From Scatosoma sp900555925 (GTDB taxonomy: Bacteria > Bacillota > Clostridia > Christensenellales > Borkfalkiaceae), in the NCBI GenBank assembly GCA_959603585.1, contig CAUGYD010000005.1, forward strand, positions 1 to 64,000: DNA of 64,000 nucleotides, read 5' to 3'. Numbering within the stretch: the first letter of the stretch is position 1; every line of letters starts with the position of its first letter. The notes beneath the pieces were generated by a model that was given only the letters and a program-made list of their open reading frames with translations, did no database searches and had not been told where the DNA came from. Shown here in pieces: positions 7,699 through 15,810 of this stretch. Position numbers and translations under genes: made by a program.

Positions 7699-8748
7699 CT
7701 ATCCTTGCGCAGCTACGCCGCGCCTGCCCTCCGAATGCTCCAACAGAAGAACGCGGCTTTTTTCCTCCGGCACTTTCCCTTTTTCAACAAGCCTTTCTTC
7801 CGTGAGTTTATCGACTTTTTTAATACGCGGCAACTTATGCAGTTCGGCAAAGTATGCCGCTTCTCGTTCGCGCTTTTCCGCACAGCGGTCCGAATAACTC
7901 TTTGTTTCGTCCAAGTCCTCTTGCAGCAGCGCGCACGCCAATTCTTGAAAAAAGCCTTCTTTCCCCGGCAGCGCCAACGTCTTGACCATTTCCACATATT
8001 CCCGTATGTCTTGACGGATTCCTTGATAAAATTCAAGACTTGTTTCCTGTTGGTAATCGCTTACCGCAACCATAGCGTCTATATATCCAAGCAAGCCATA
8101 TAAGCGCAGCCGGATTTTATGGTATAATTCTTCTGCCGAGGCGCTTATCTTCGTGCCGTAATAAACTCCACGCATGAAAAATCTCCGGTGCGTCCGATAC
8201 TTTTCGGACATTTGTTGACGCTCCGACGCTATCTCCTGCGCTTTCATAAACGCCGCAAATCCGCTTTCTTTCAGCGCTTCGGAACGCAATAACGTCGTAT
8301 CTTGCGAAAGCTCTTTTACGCTCTCCGTAATGGCTTTTACAAACGCTTTCGCGCCTTCCCATGCGCTCCGCTCTACCAATCGATTGAGTGTCCGCTCCTC
8401 CCGGCGCAGCTTCTCGCGTATGCTCTTGAATACCGCTCCCGTACTCTTAAAACCCAGCCACACCGCAATTTGTCGGTCGGTCTTTTTCTTCGTATAGCGG
8501 AGTTTGATAAACTTGAACTCCTCTGGCGTGAGCGTTTGCTTTAACAGCGCAAAAAACTGTTTCAAAAACCGCACCCGCTCCGGGCGTTCTTCCCGTTCCT
8601 CCAATTCTTCCAACGCGCTGCGGCTGTTATCCGAAAGCAGCTCCCCCAACGCTTCCCCGTCCTCGCTCTCACCGCTCCGTTGCCTTACGCTTGACGGCGC
8701 GTCTATGCTGCTATGAAACCGATTCCGAATTTCGTCTGTTTTCGACAT
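7699..8748 (-). CDS. Element protein with a sigma-region-4-like helix-turn-helix
   Basis: 349 residues. Residues 50-115 contain a sigma-70 region 4-like segment (LTPEEFKFIKLRYTKKKTDR, then IAVWLGFKSTGAVFKSIREK), the arrangement seen in phage late regulators and sigma-like factors. The rest is helical and charged, without a motif I recognise; an aromatic stretch (RRFFMRGVYYG) lies near 190. It starts 15 bases after the J-domain gene with a GGAGGG site, so the two are co-transcribed. A role as transcription factor of the satellite-like element is likely but not shown. Confidence 0.55.
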   Translation of the reverse strand: MSKTDEIRNRFHSSIDAPSSVRQRSGESEDGEALGELLSDNSRSALEELEEREERPERVRFLKQFFALLKQTLTPEEFKFIKLRYTKKKTDRQIAVWLGFKSTGAVFKSIREKLRREERTLNRLVERSAWEGAKAFVKAITESVKELSQDTTLLRSEALKESGFAAFMKAQEIASERQQMSEKYRTHRRFFMRGVYYGTKISASAEELYHKIRLRLYGLLGYIDAMVAVSDYQQETSLEFYQGIRQDIREYVEMVKTLALPGKEGFFQELACALLQEDLDETKSYSDRCAEKREREAAYFAELHKLPRIKKVDKLTEERLVEKGKVPEEKSRVLLLEHSEGRRGVAAQG

Positions 8749-8762
8749 CTTTTTCGCCCTCC

Positions 8763-9422
8763 TTATGCCGACGCAAATTTCCGGCGCCGCCGCGTCCCCG
8801 TTCCCGACGCGCCACGCGCTTTATAGTGGTAGATATAATCTTCCGGCGCCCCGCCTACCGGCGCATAATACATACTTCGCCATAAACCCCGCGAGATACT
8901 CCGGCGCGTATAATCAAAGAGGACTTTCCCGCTGCGTATATCTATGTACGCTTGATTGATTAAGTCGTCCGGCTCTACTAAATTCGTATATTTCAAATCC
9001 GCCCTATAACCGTATTGGCGCAAAACCCGACGCGAAAGCGCGTAAAGGTGATGGAGATTTTCCGAAAAAAAGGTGTCTATTGCTTCTTGTTCGCCCTCGT
9101 TCATGCGCTCTAATTGCTCCGGCGTTACTTCCCACGTAATTTCTGCTTGCGCGGCTTTGCGGCGCGCTTTCTCCGTCGCTTTCTTACGCTTTTCTTCTTC
9201 CGTGGTCTGTCGTTCCCGCGCTGCTTGTTCCCATTCCGACGCGCTGCCGCCTCGGAAGAGTTGCAAAAAACGGTCATACTCCGCGTTTAGCTCCTGCATA
9301 TCCTCCGTGCGTCCGCCGTGGTCGGGGTGGTATTTCATCACTTGCTTGCGGTATTGCCCCCGCAGCTCTTCCAACGTTTCCACATTGTAAAAAAATCGTC
9401 CGCTTATTCGCGCCGCTTCCAT
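8763..9422 (-). CDS. J-domain (DnaJ-like) protein of the integrated element
   Basis: 219 residues. The N-terminal J domain (about 10-60) has the diagnostic HPD triad in KYHPDHGG at residues 32-34 and flanking helices (LEELRGQYRKQV, MQELNAEYDRFL). J domains stimulate the ATPase of Hsp70 chaperones. There is no zinc-finger or substrate domain as in DnaJ; a Lys/Glu helix (ATEKARRKAAQAE) and a C-terminal tail rich in aromatic and Arg residues follow. Phages and plasmids use such proteins to recruit host DnaK to their replication complexes; that role here is inferred from neighbours (DUF4373, sigma-like, XRE, integrase). Confidence 0.7.
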   Translation of the reverse strand: MEAARISGRFFYNVETLEELRGQYRKQVMKYHPDHGGRTEDMQELNAEYDRFLQLFRGGSASEWEQAARERQTTEEEKRKKATEKARRKAAQAEITWEVTPEQLERMNEGEQEAIDTFFSENLHHLYALSRRVLRQYGYRADLKYTNLVEPDDLINQAYIDIRSGKVLFDYTRRSISRGLWRSMYYAPVGGAPEDYIYHYKARGASGTGTRRRRKFASA

Positions 9423-9499
9423 TTCCTTAATCTCCCGTTTATGGTTTATGGTTTTATGCGTTGTCTATCGGTAACAAGATTTCCTCCGCTTCTTCCGGC

Positions 9500-9790
9500 T
9501 TACTCTCCGGGCGCGGCTTGTTCTTCTGCGGCTCCCGCTCTTTCTTCTTCCTCATATTCTTCGCTTTCCTCCTCATACTCGAAGCCGATCGCGTTCACGC
9601 TCGATATTTCCTTCGCGCCCTGCAAGTCGCTGAATAAATCCGCCAGCTTCAAATTGTATTGTATTTTGTCGTCCTCCTCCTTGGAAAGCTCCTCCCGCCC
9701 GAAGTCCAACAACTCCCAACACTCCTTTAACCGTTCCAACACGTCCGCGCGCGTCAGTTGCTTCCGCTCCGTCTGCTTTTCTTCCGTCAC
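9500..9790 (-). CDS. Small acidic helical protein
   Basis: 96 residues from a GTG start placed 8 bases after AAAGGAGG; an earlier in-frame GTG at 9799 is too close to that site. The sequence is strongly acidic, with helices (RADVLERLKECWELLDF, KIQYNLKLADLFSDL) and a Glu-rich C-terminal tail (YEEESEEYEEEE). No family recognised. It is the first gene of the minus-strand operon that continues with the J-domain and sigma-like proteins, downstream of the XRE-controlled promoter at 10319-10347. Confidence 0.5.
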   Translation of the reverse strand: MTEEKQTERKQLTRADVLERLKECWELLDFGREELSKEEDDKIQYNLKLADLFSDLQGAKEISSVNAIGFEYEEESEEYEEEERAGAAEEQAAPGE

Positions 9791-10294
9791 TTCCTGCACC
9801 TCCTTTGCCGTCTTTCCGGCTGTCTGATTTATGGGGCGGGCGTTCTTCTCTAACGGCTCCCGCTATACCGTTGCACCTGTTTCTTTATCCACGGTACCGG
9901 CACTGCACCCGCCGCGGCTAATGACTTCCGCGGAAAATAAATATATAAAACGGCGTTTTCATTATTTCCGCGCCGTTCCCGGGCTGTTTCTTTCCTCCCT
10001 CCGCCGGGCAGGCTTGCCATAGCCCGCCCGGTTTCATAAGGAGGAAAAATGAAAGCGGAAACCTTTACACCCTCCACAGTGCAAACGCTTCCGCTTCCTA
10101 TCATCAAAGCCGTTTTCCCGGCTTTTATGAACTTGTCTTTTGAGTGGAGGTCTTATCTTTCGCGGCTCGGCTTGGCTTTCCGTTCCGCTCTTGTTTCCCT
10201 TTGCAGTCGGGCGCGGGAGCCGTTCCGCGCCCTCCTCACAAAAGAAAGTTTCTTCCCCCGCTTCAAGCTCCCGCGCTTAAAAACGGGGATTTTT
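9791..10294. other. Long leader region between the early promoter and the element operon
   Basis: About 500 bases follow the minus-strand promoter (10319-10347) before the first credible gene. They contain a GC-rich hairpin (AAAGCCG/CGGCTTT near 10104-10120) and CCGGGCAGG/GCCCGCCCGG palindromic blocks near 10000-10030. A plus-strand ATG at 10049 has a good AAGGAGG site, but the encoded 94 residues look random. I see no supported gene. Confidence 0.35.
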
Positions 10295-10369
10295 AGCACG
10301 TTCATGCTATTTACCTGTATTATATCAGCATAAACATGATAAGTCAAGTATTTTTAGCATTTTTATGTT
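10295..10369. promoter_or_regulatory. Three operator-like sites of the XRE switch
   Basis: Three related 14-base sites with core AGCA-N6-TGNT occur at 10295-10308 (AGCACGTTCATGCT), 10327-10340 (AGCATAAACATGAT) and 10356-10369 (AGCATTTTTATGTT). They are about three helical turns apart (32 and 29 bases). They lie over and beside the divergent promoters of the repressor gene and of the minus-strand operon, as in a lambda-type genetic switch. Confidence 0.6.
10319..10347 (-). promoter_or_regulatory. Early promoter of the element operon
   Basis: On the minus strand TTGACT and TATAAT are separated by 17 bases. The central operator-like site (10327-10340) lies in the spacer, so repressor binding should block it. 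Confidence 0.75.
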
Positions 10370-10380
10370 AAAATTTTTTT

Positions 10381-10758
10381 ATGAATATCGCAAACAGATT
10401 GAAAGAGCTTCGACTTTCAAAAAATTTAACGCAAACGGAATTGAGCAAAGCTCTTAATATTGGGCAGACAACCATAGCAAGTTATGAAAGCGGAAAAAAT
10501 CAGCCGCACATTATGAGCTTGATTGCTTATGCAAAATTTTTTGAGTGTACTATTGACTATCTCGCAGGATTAGAAGATGACTTCGAGGAGGTATCCTTTA
10601 CACCCGCGCCGCCCCCCGCGCTTCCCGCAGACGAGAAAGAGCTGCTCGATTTATATCGGCAACTCAACTATGAGGGAAAACAGCGGCTTCTCGCTCGCGC
10701 AGAAGTCATGATCGAGGACGCTCAACAACAGCAAAACAAATCTAAAAGACACGCTTAA
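10381..10758 (+). CDS. XRE-family repressor of the integrated element
   Basis: 125 residues. An N-terminal Cro/CI helix-turn-helix (about 3-60) shows LKELRLSKNLTQTELSKAL, then QTTIASYESGKNQPHI. A proline-rich linker (FTPAPPPALPADEKEL) joins it to a short helical C-terminus (LLDLYRQLNYEGKQRLLARA), the layout of ICE and phage repressors. It is divergent from the early promoter at 10319-10347 and faces three operator-like sites. There is no ribosome binding site: a TAAAAT -10 box (10369-10374) lies six bases from ATG, so the mRNA is probably leaderless, like lambda cI made from PRM. The integrase follows in the same direction. Confidence 0.8.
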   Translation: MNIANRLKELRLSKNLTQTELSKALNIGQTTIASYESGKNQPHIMSLIAYAKFFECTIDYLAGLEDDFEEVSFTPAPPPALPADEKELLDLYRQLNYEGKQRLLARAEVMIEDAQQQQNKSKRHA

Positions 10759-10835
10759 CAAAAAATAAAAAGCTATTGCCCGGCTCTCGTTTCGGTTTTA
10801 TAATCCTCCTATCTCAACGATAGGAGGTCCAAAAC

Positions 10836-12140
10836 ATGGACGACCATAGCAACAACTTTTTATCTTTACTCGATAAAGCTATCCGTATTTTATGCTTTAT
10901 CTCCGAACAACTGCACAGGAACGCCGACGCGCCCGCTCCCGCTTTCTCTCTCCCGTCGCAACTTTCCGACGACGGCAAAACTCTTTTCTTTCCCGCTCTC
11001 CGCGACGTTCGGGAAGTTACAGGCTCTCCCGCCGCGGAGGTCAACTCACAAAAGGAAGTTTCCGTTACTTTTTCTTCGGAGGAAATTTCCAAAATGCCAC
11101 GTTATTTCAGAAAACTTTTTCGCACTCAACGCAAGACCGCACACGTTCGTTTGCGGGCTTCCGGCGTTTACGAGATACGCTTACAAATTGACGGCGTTCG
11201 TATTTCTGCCTCCTCTCGCTTTCTCGACGAGGCGAAAATTAAGTTTTTGCAAAAGCTCAAACTTTTTGATAAGGGCGATTTGCAAGCACGACAGCACGCC
11301 GAAAAAAAGCCCGTTGCTCCGCAAGTCCTGCCCGTTCCCGCCGTTTCCGTTTCCGATTACGCCTTGCAATATCTTGAAACGTTCAAGAAGCCGAATATTT
11401 CCGATAAGCACTTTTACAACCTTTCCGGCATTGTCCGAAGGCACATTTCACGCTTTTTCGGGGACAAGCTCTTGCAAGACCTTACCGCCACCGACTGCCA
11501 AAAGTTTTTGAATGAGTTGATCCAGAGCGGCAAATTTCGCACCGCGGAGGACGCTAAAAGTATTTTGGATTGGATTTGCTCGGCTGCCGTCGCGGACAGG
11601 CTTTTGCCCGTTGACGTCATGGCGCAAGTACAAATCCAGCCGCACAAGCGCACTGCCGGAAAGGTTATTCCCCGCGAATTTATCCGCGCTTTTCTTGCAA
11701 AAGAGCCGCAATCCCGCGCAGAGCTTTGCCTCTGGCTTCTGATTTTCACAGGTATGCGCCCGTGTGAGGTGTTCTCCCTTACCTTCGACGAATGCGGCTT
11801 TGTTTCCGTTCAGACCGCCAAAAAGAAAAAATGGGAAGAACCCGAAACCCGCAGAATCCCTTTACACTCCGCCCTTTTGCCCTATCTTGACAAGATTAAA
11901 GCCGCCCTGCCCGTTTCCCTAATTCTTCTTGAACGCGCCTTTCATCGGCATTTCCCGCCCGAATATCGGCTCTATGACCTACGGCACACGTTCACCACCG
12001 CCGCGCAACAATGCCATTGTTATAAATCTTGGGTGGACTATGTGACCGGGCATAAAGGCGGGGCGAATACGACCGACAGAGTTTATACGCATTGGGAGGA
12101 CGACTTCCAGAGGGAGGAGATAGAGAAGCTCAAATATTAA
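10836..12140 (+). CDS. int: Tyrosine recombinase / phage-type integrase
   Basis: 434 residues with AGGAGG 9 bases before ATG. An N-terminal AP2-like arm-binding part (about 95-145, RASGVYEIRLQIDGVRIS) is followed by a SAM-like core-binding domain (YALQYLETFKKPNISDKHF, about 170-260). The catalytic domain has Arg in GMRPCEVFSL, YDLRHTF (Tyr where most members have His, then the second Arg), GHKGG (His) and the nucleophile Tyr in DRVYTHWE. It should insert and excise the element by site-specific recombination. It is the last plus-strand gene, next to a strong terminator. The tRNA-Leu-like 3' fragment at 4823 is the best candidate for one attachment site. Confidence 0.88.
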   Translation: MDDHSNNFLSLLDKAIRILCFISEQLHRNADAPAPAFSLPSQLSDDGKTLFFPALRDVREVTGSPAAEVNSQKEVSVTFSSEEISKMPRYFRKLFRTQRKTAHVRLRASGVYEIRLQIDGVRISASSRFLDEAKIKFLQKLKLFDKGDLQARQHAEKKPVAPQVLPVPAVSVSDYALQYLETFKKPNISDKHFYNLSGIVRRHISRFFGDKLLQDLTATDCQKFLNELIQSGKFRTAEDAKSILDWICSAAVADRLLPVDVMAQVQIQPHKRTAGKVIPREFIRAFLAKEPQSRAELCLWLLIFTGMRPCEVFSLTFDECGFVSVQTAKKKKWEEPETRRIPLHSALLPYLDKIKAALPVSLILLERAFHRHFPPEYRLYDLRHTFTTAAQQCHCYKSWVDYVTGHKGGANTTDRVYTHWEDDFQREEIEKLKY

Positions 12141-12165
12141 GCGGCAAGCGGTTTTGCATAAAAAC

Positions 12166-12186
12166 ACGGGGCTTTTTTCTCCCCGT
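12166..12186 (+). terminator. Terminator after the integrase gene
   Basis: ACGGGG-N9-CCCCGT stem, 25 bases after the integrase stop, with TTT after it and a T6 in the loop. Confidence 0.55.
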
Positions 12187-12255
12187 TTCAGTCCCCATTT
12201 TCACCGAATTAACCTAAATTCGTTTTTATAATTATACATACAACAGCACAAAAAA

Positions 12256-12289
12256 ACAAGGGTTTGCAAAAATATTTGCAAACCCTTGT
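12256..12289. repeat. Perfect 15-bp hairpin, function unclear
   Basis: ACAAGGGTTTGCAAA and TTTGCAAACCCTTGT flank a four-base loop. It is AT-rich on both sides but has no clean T run. It could be a bidirectional terminator or a recombination site at the border between the integrase element and the serine-recombinase cassette. The stretch from 12141 to 12483 holds no gene. Confidence 0.45.
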
Positions 12290-12448
12290 ATATTCTGGCT
12301 TTCACATACGAAATAGCTACAAGGCTATCTCATTAAAATACACTCGATTTAACCCCTTCTCCTAACGATTATAATTATTATAGCACTTTTTATGATAAAA
12401 GTCAATAGAAAAATGCTTCCGATGTCGTGCTTTTTTTATTTATAGAAA

Positions 12449-12476
12449 GAAGTCCGAAACAGATGTTTCAGACTTC
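12449..12476. terminator. Hairpin after the serine recombinase gene
   Basis: GAAGTC-c-GAAACA pairs with TGTTTC-a-GACTTC with a two-base loop, seven bases beyond the minus-strand recombinase stop. The T-tract is weak. Confidence 0.5.
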
Positions 12477-12483
12477 CCCTCTT

Positions 12484-14103
12484 TTAGATGTTTTCTTGTA
12501 TTTTCATTCCGCCTTTCAGAACGATGATAATCGAATTGTCTTTCATAACTCGGATATAATCAACAAGGCGACGAATAGTCACATCGTTATATTCCGAAAA
12601 ATCAAGACTGTCGGCTGACAAGCATTGCTTTATATTTTCTATTTCTTCATTTACTTTCTTGTTTGAATCAATCCGCCCTTTTATAATTTCAAGTTGCTCT
12701 CTTAAAACAACCATTTGAGAACTCAACGACTTCATTTCTTCCTGAAACCGCTTTCCGTCACCCGTGGAACTTGCGGCAAGTTCCATCGTTTCGTCCATTA
12801 TTCCGCTTAACGTTTTTAACTGCTTTTCGATGGCATACATTTCAAGAGTGTCATCTTCTCCCGTTACCGCATAAGCAAGGTTAGACAATATTAAATTCAG
12901 AACGTCTTGTTTATCCGAAATCGCTTTACTGATACCTCGAACGATAGTTTTTTTCAACGTTTCGTCATCGACGGTGATAGAATCGGAACAAAATTCCGTT
13001 CCGTGTTCCAACCGACTTAAACAACGCCAAACTCTTTTATTCTCTCCGTTTCGACTGTATGTTTTTCGTCTGTATGGGCTACCGCATTCACCGCAGACAA
13101 GTATATCTGTCAAAGCAAATTTACCGCTATACTTCCCTTGTTCCGTAATTCCCGAATCAGTCTTTTTTCTAACGCTTCCGCGCCGAGCCATTTCCATCTG
13201 CGCCATTTTGAACGTCGCGTGAGTAATGATCGCCGGGTGATTGTCCCTTATCAGGTACTTCGGCATTTCGCCACGGTTTTTCTTTACTTTTTTCGTAATG
13301 CAATTTTCCGTAAACGTTTTTTGCATAAGCAAATCGCCGCAATATCTTTCATTTGTCAAAATGGCTTGAATAATACACTTATTCCATACGTTTTTTCCTG
13401 TCTTTGTCAATACGCCCTCGCCTTCAAGATATGATTTTATCTGATCAAGACTTTTGCCGTCGAGATACATATTGAAGATTGCCCGAACATACTGCGCTTC
13501 CTCTTCAACAATTTCGGGATTGCCGTCATCGCCCTTTCGATAACCGAGCAGATTATATCGGAACTTGAAAGTTCCCGACTGCATACGTTGACGAATACCC
13601 CACCGCACGTTTGCGCTGATATTCTCGCTTTCCGCTTGGGCAAGGACACTATATAAACCTAACGCCATTTCGTTTTCGGTTTTAAGAGAATCAAGGGCTT
13701 GTTCTTCAAAATATACGCCTATTCCTTTTGCTTTCAGTCGTCTTACATAATTCAAACTGTCAACGGTATTTCTCGCAAAACGAGCAACGGACTTTGTAAG
13801 GATAAGGTCAATTTTCCCTTTTTCGCAATCGCGCATCATACGCATAAAATTCGTTCGTTTTTTAGCCATCACACCCGTAATGCCTTCGTCGGCATAAATG
13901 TCAACGAATCTCCACCGGGGATTTTTTGCTATTGCGTCGGTATAATACGCCACCTGCGCTTTGTAACTTTCAAGCTGATCTTCACTATCCGTGCTGACTC
14001 GGCAATAGGCGGCAACTCGCAACAAACTATTCTCGTCATTCTGCTTGGCAAGAATCGGATTGGCATCGATCTTCGTTACAACTCTTCTCGCTTGTGCCTG
14101 CAT
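12484..14103 (-). CDS. Large serine recombinase
   Basis: 539 residues, the usual size of TndX/TnpX-type large serine recombinases. The N-terminal resolvase domain has the catalytic serine in AAYCRVSTDSEDQ (near residue 37) and the arginine motif KSVARFARN. The recombinase domain (LLGYRKGDDG to WNKCIIQAIL), the zinc ribbon (CGECGSPYRRK to CLSR) and a coiled coil (KQLKTLSGIMDETMELA, LREQLEIIKGRID) follow, and it ends in a beta tail (IIIVLKGGMKIQ). It cuts and rejoins two att sites through a serine-linked intermediate. A GGGAGG site precedes ATG. It overlaps the preceding recombinase gene by 68 bases in another frame, so the two are translationally linked. Confidence 0.88.
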   Translation of the reverse strand: MQAQARRVVTKIDANPILAKQNDENSLLRVAAYCRVSTDSEDQLESYKAQVAYYTDAIAKNPRWRFVDIYADEGITGVMAKKRTNFMRMMRDCEKGKIDLILTKSVARFARNTVDSLNYVRRLKAKGIGVYFEEQALDSLKTENEMALGLYSVLAQAESENISANVRWGIRQRMQSGTFKFRYNLLGYRKGDDGNPEIVEEEAQYVRAIFNMYLDGKSLDQIKSYLEGEGVLTKTGKNVWNKCIIQAILTNERYCGDLLMQKTFTENCITKKVKKNRGEMPKYLIRDNHPAIITHATFKMAQMEMARRGSVRKKTDSGITEQGKYSGKFALTDILVCGECGSPYRRKTYSRNGENKRVWRCLSRLEHGTEFCSDSITVDDETLKKTIVRGISKAISDKQDVLNLILSNLAYAVTGEDDTLEMYAIEKQLKTLSGIMDETMELAASSTGDGKRFQEEMKSLSSQMVVLREQLEIIKGRIDSNKKVNEEIENIKQCLSADSLDFSEYNDVTIRRLVDYIRVMKDNSIIIVLKGGMKIQENI

Positions 14104-14944
14104 CGTTTACCTCCCTATTACTTATTTTAGCACCGTTAATCATTGCTACGGTTACAGTACCGTCTTTTTCTACTATGATTTTCGATACAACATCGGATAT
14201 ATAATCAATATCATATTTTTTGTTTTTTGTCAGTTGTAAAATCCTATTTGTATAAGACGCTCCCTTGTTTTCGCGGCAAGCCTGAAATTTCAGACTCGCA
14301 CATTCCATAATCAATTTTTTCCCTGCCTTAAAGCTCGGATTTGGCGAAGCCGTCAATCGAGCTATTTCGTTTGAATATCGCATTATCTCTTGCGTTCTCT
14401 TATATGTACAGGTTTCATCTGCCGTCAATACCGTCGGATCGCAGGATATTTTTTCGCCCGCTTTTTCAACCGCCGCGTAGACAACTTTATCGTCGATATA
14501 CTTATCACACTTACAGCCGTTCTGACAGTACCACTTTTCTCTCGTTTTCCACTTCGTTCTTCTATGTAACAGCCTACCGCATTGACCGCAAAAAACATAT
14601 TTTTTTAATTCTTCCGTTTCCCGCGGTAGCGATGTTTTTCTATTTGCCTTTCTTCCCTTTATGGCATTTGCCGCTTCGTACTGCTCAAACGAGATAATTT
14701 CAGGATACCCGTCCTCTCCGATATATTTCTTATTTTCAATGATACGGAATACCATATTCTTATTCCAACAGCACTTTCCGTTAAAAAAGTCAATGCCTTT
14801 AATGGTCAATTCGTCCGCAATTTCTTTCAGAATTTTTCCGTTTATATAGTCCGTAAAAATGCTTTTTACAATTTCGGCTTCCGACTCCACAACAATCAGT
14901 TTCCCGTCTTTATAGCCATATCCGAAACTAATCATTCTGTTCAT
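14036..14944 (-). CDS. Serine-recombinase-like protein without a catalytic domain
   Basis: 302 residues from MNRMISFG (TAGGAGG 8 bases upstream). It begins directly with the recombinase DNA-binding domain (ISFGYGYKDGKLIVVESEA, IFTDYINGKILKEIADEL), then has a zinc ribbon (CGQCGRLLHRR, CQNGCKC) and a C-terminal beta strand (IIVEKDGTVTVAMING). The resolvase domain with the nucleophilic serine is entirely absent, yet start and stop look intact. It sits between a remnant recombinase and a full-length one, overlapping both, a constellation I associate with multi-recombinase elements of Clostridia. It may act as a DNA-binding partner of the 539-residue enzyme; that is inference. Confidence 0.75.
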   Translation of the reverse strand: MNRMISFGYGYKDGKLIVVESEAEIVKSIFTDYINGKILKEIADELTIKGIDFFNGKCCWNKNMVFRIIENKKYIGEDGYPEIISFEQYEAANAIKGRKANRKTSLPRETEELKKYVFCGQCGRLLHRRTKWKTREKWYCQNGCKCDKYIDDKVVYAAVEKAGEKISCDPTVLTADETCTYKRTQEIMRYSNEIARLTASPNPSFKAGKKLIMECASLKFQACRENKGASYTNRILQLTKNKKYDIDYISDVVSKIIVEKDGTVTVAMINGAKISNREVNDAGTSEKSCNEDRCQSDSCQAE

Positions 14945-15698
14945 CGTTCTCACCTCCTACATAAACTTTCAATTCTAAATCGCCCTTGATTACGAAACTT
15001 AATGCACCGTCCTCTTCCGCATAAATCAGCTTTACGATTTCTCTGAACAGTACGGTATCCATTTCATCAAGATAATCGGGGCTTTCTTCTATAATTTTTC
15101 TTAACTGCCGAAGTTGCTCGATACACGTTTCCTCATCGTCATCGTTGATGATTTTCATACGCCGACTTCTGAGTTCTGTTATCTGACCTTTAATAAGCGT
15201 TCCTTTCGTGAAATCAATATCTGCCCAAGTAAGCGCAAGCAATTCTCCGATACGCAAACCCGAATAAAGACAAATCACGATTCCGATGAATTTTCGTTTC
15301 TTACTCGATAACGCCGCCTGCTCTATCTTCTTCTGTTCGGCAAGCGAAAAACAGGATACTTCTTTCTCTTTCGTTTTCGGTCGTCTGATTTTGTCTGCCG
15401 TATACTCTTTCAATTCTCCGAGCGTATACGCAAGTTTCAGAGAGTTCTGAATCACCGTAATAATCCCGTTTACAGAATTAGCCGCTAACCCCTTTCCGGT
15501 TGTCAGATTGCCCGACTGCATCAGTTCGGTGATATACTTCTGTATGACTATGGGCGACAGTTCCTCAAGCTCATATTCGCCCAACTTTACCTTCAAGTGC
15601 TTTTCGATAATCTCCGAATATCTTTCGCACGTTTTCGTTTTAGACGAAGGCTCTATGTAGTTCGCAAACCATACGTCCAACCATTCTTTGTATTTCAT
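14928..15698 (-). CDS. Chimeric recombinase: tyrosine integrase N-terminus fused to a serine recombinase tail
   Basis: 256 residues from MKYKEW (AAAGGAG 6 bases upstream). Residues 1-170 are a tyrosine integrase: SAM-like core-binding domain (YKEWLDVWFANYIEPSSKT) and the first part of the catalytic domain with the first arginine (SGLRIGELLALTWADI). The remaining catalytic residues (HxxR, H, Y) are missing. From about residue 175 the sequence changes to the coiled coil and terminal beta tail of a large serine recombinase (DEMDTVLFREIVKLIY, LSFVIKGDLELKVYVGG). This looks like a deletion that joined an integrase gene to the end of an upstream serine recombinase gene. It cannot be an active tyrosine recombinase. 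It overlaps the next gene by 17 bases. Confidence 0.7.
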   Translation of the reverse strand: MKYKEWLDVWFANYIEPSSKTKTCERYSEIIEKHLKVKLGEYELEELSPIVIQKYITELMQSGNLTTGKGLAANSVNGIITVIQNSLKLAYTLGELKEYTADKIRRPKTKEKEVSCFSLAEQKKIEQAALSSKKRKFIGIVICLYSGLRIGELLALTWADIDFTKGTLIKGQITELRSRRMKIINDDDEETCIEQLRQLRKIIEESPDYLDEMDTVLFREIVKLIYAEEDGALSFVIKGDLELKVYVGGENDEQND

Positions 15699-15780
15699 TG
15701 AAAACTCCTTTCGATTTACTGTTATTATTATAATTTTTCTCACCGTAAATAGGAAATCACCCCTCGAAACGGCATAAAAA

Positions 15781-15810
15781 AAGAGAGAACATTTATCCTT
15801 GTTCTCTCTT
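15781..15810. terminator. Rho-independent terminator
   Basis: AAGAGAGAACA and TGTTCTCTCTT form a perfect 11-bp stem with an 8-base loop, preceded by A7. It insulates the cassette at 12484-15698 from the recombinase at 16012-17469. A second hairpin (CCTGTTTTT/AAAAACAGG, 15873-15892) lies nearby. The 15699-16011 gap holds no gene. Confidence 0.65.

Noticed and set aside
7676..7897. Plus-strand ORF of 73 codons behind AAGGAGG
   Set aside because: Entirely antisense to the end of the sigma-like gene with Ser/Arg-rich shadow composition.
10049..10333. Plus-strand ORF of 94 codons with a good AAGGAGG site
   Set aside because: The protein sequence has no domain-like pattern and the frame covers the minus-strand leader and the first operator-like site; kept only as a remark.
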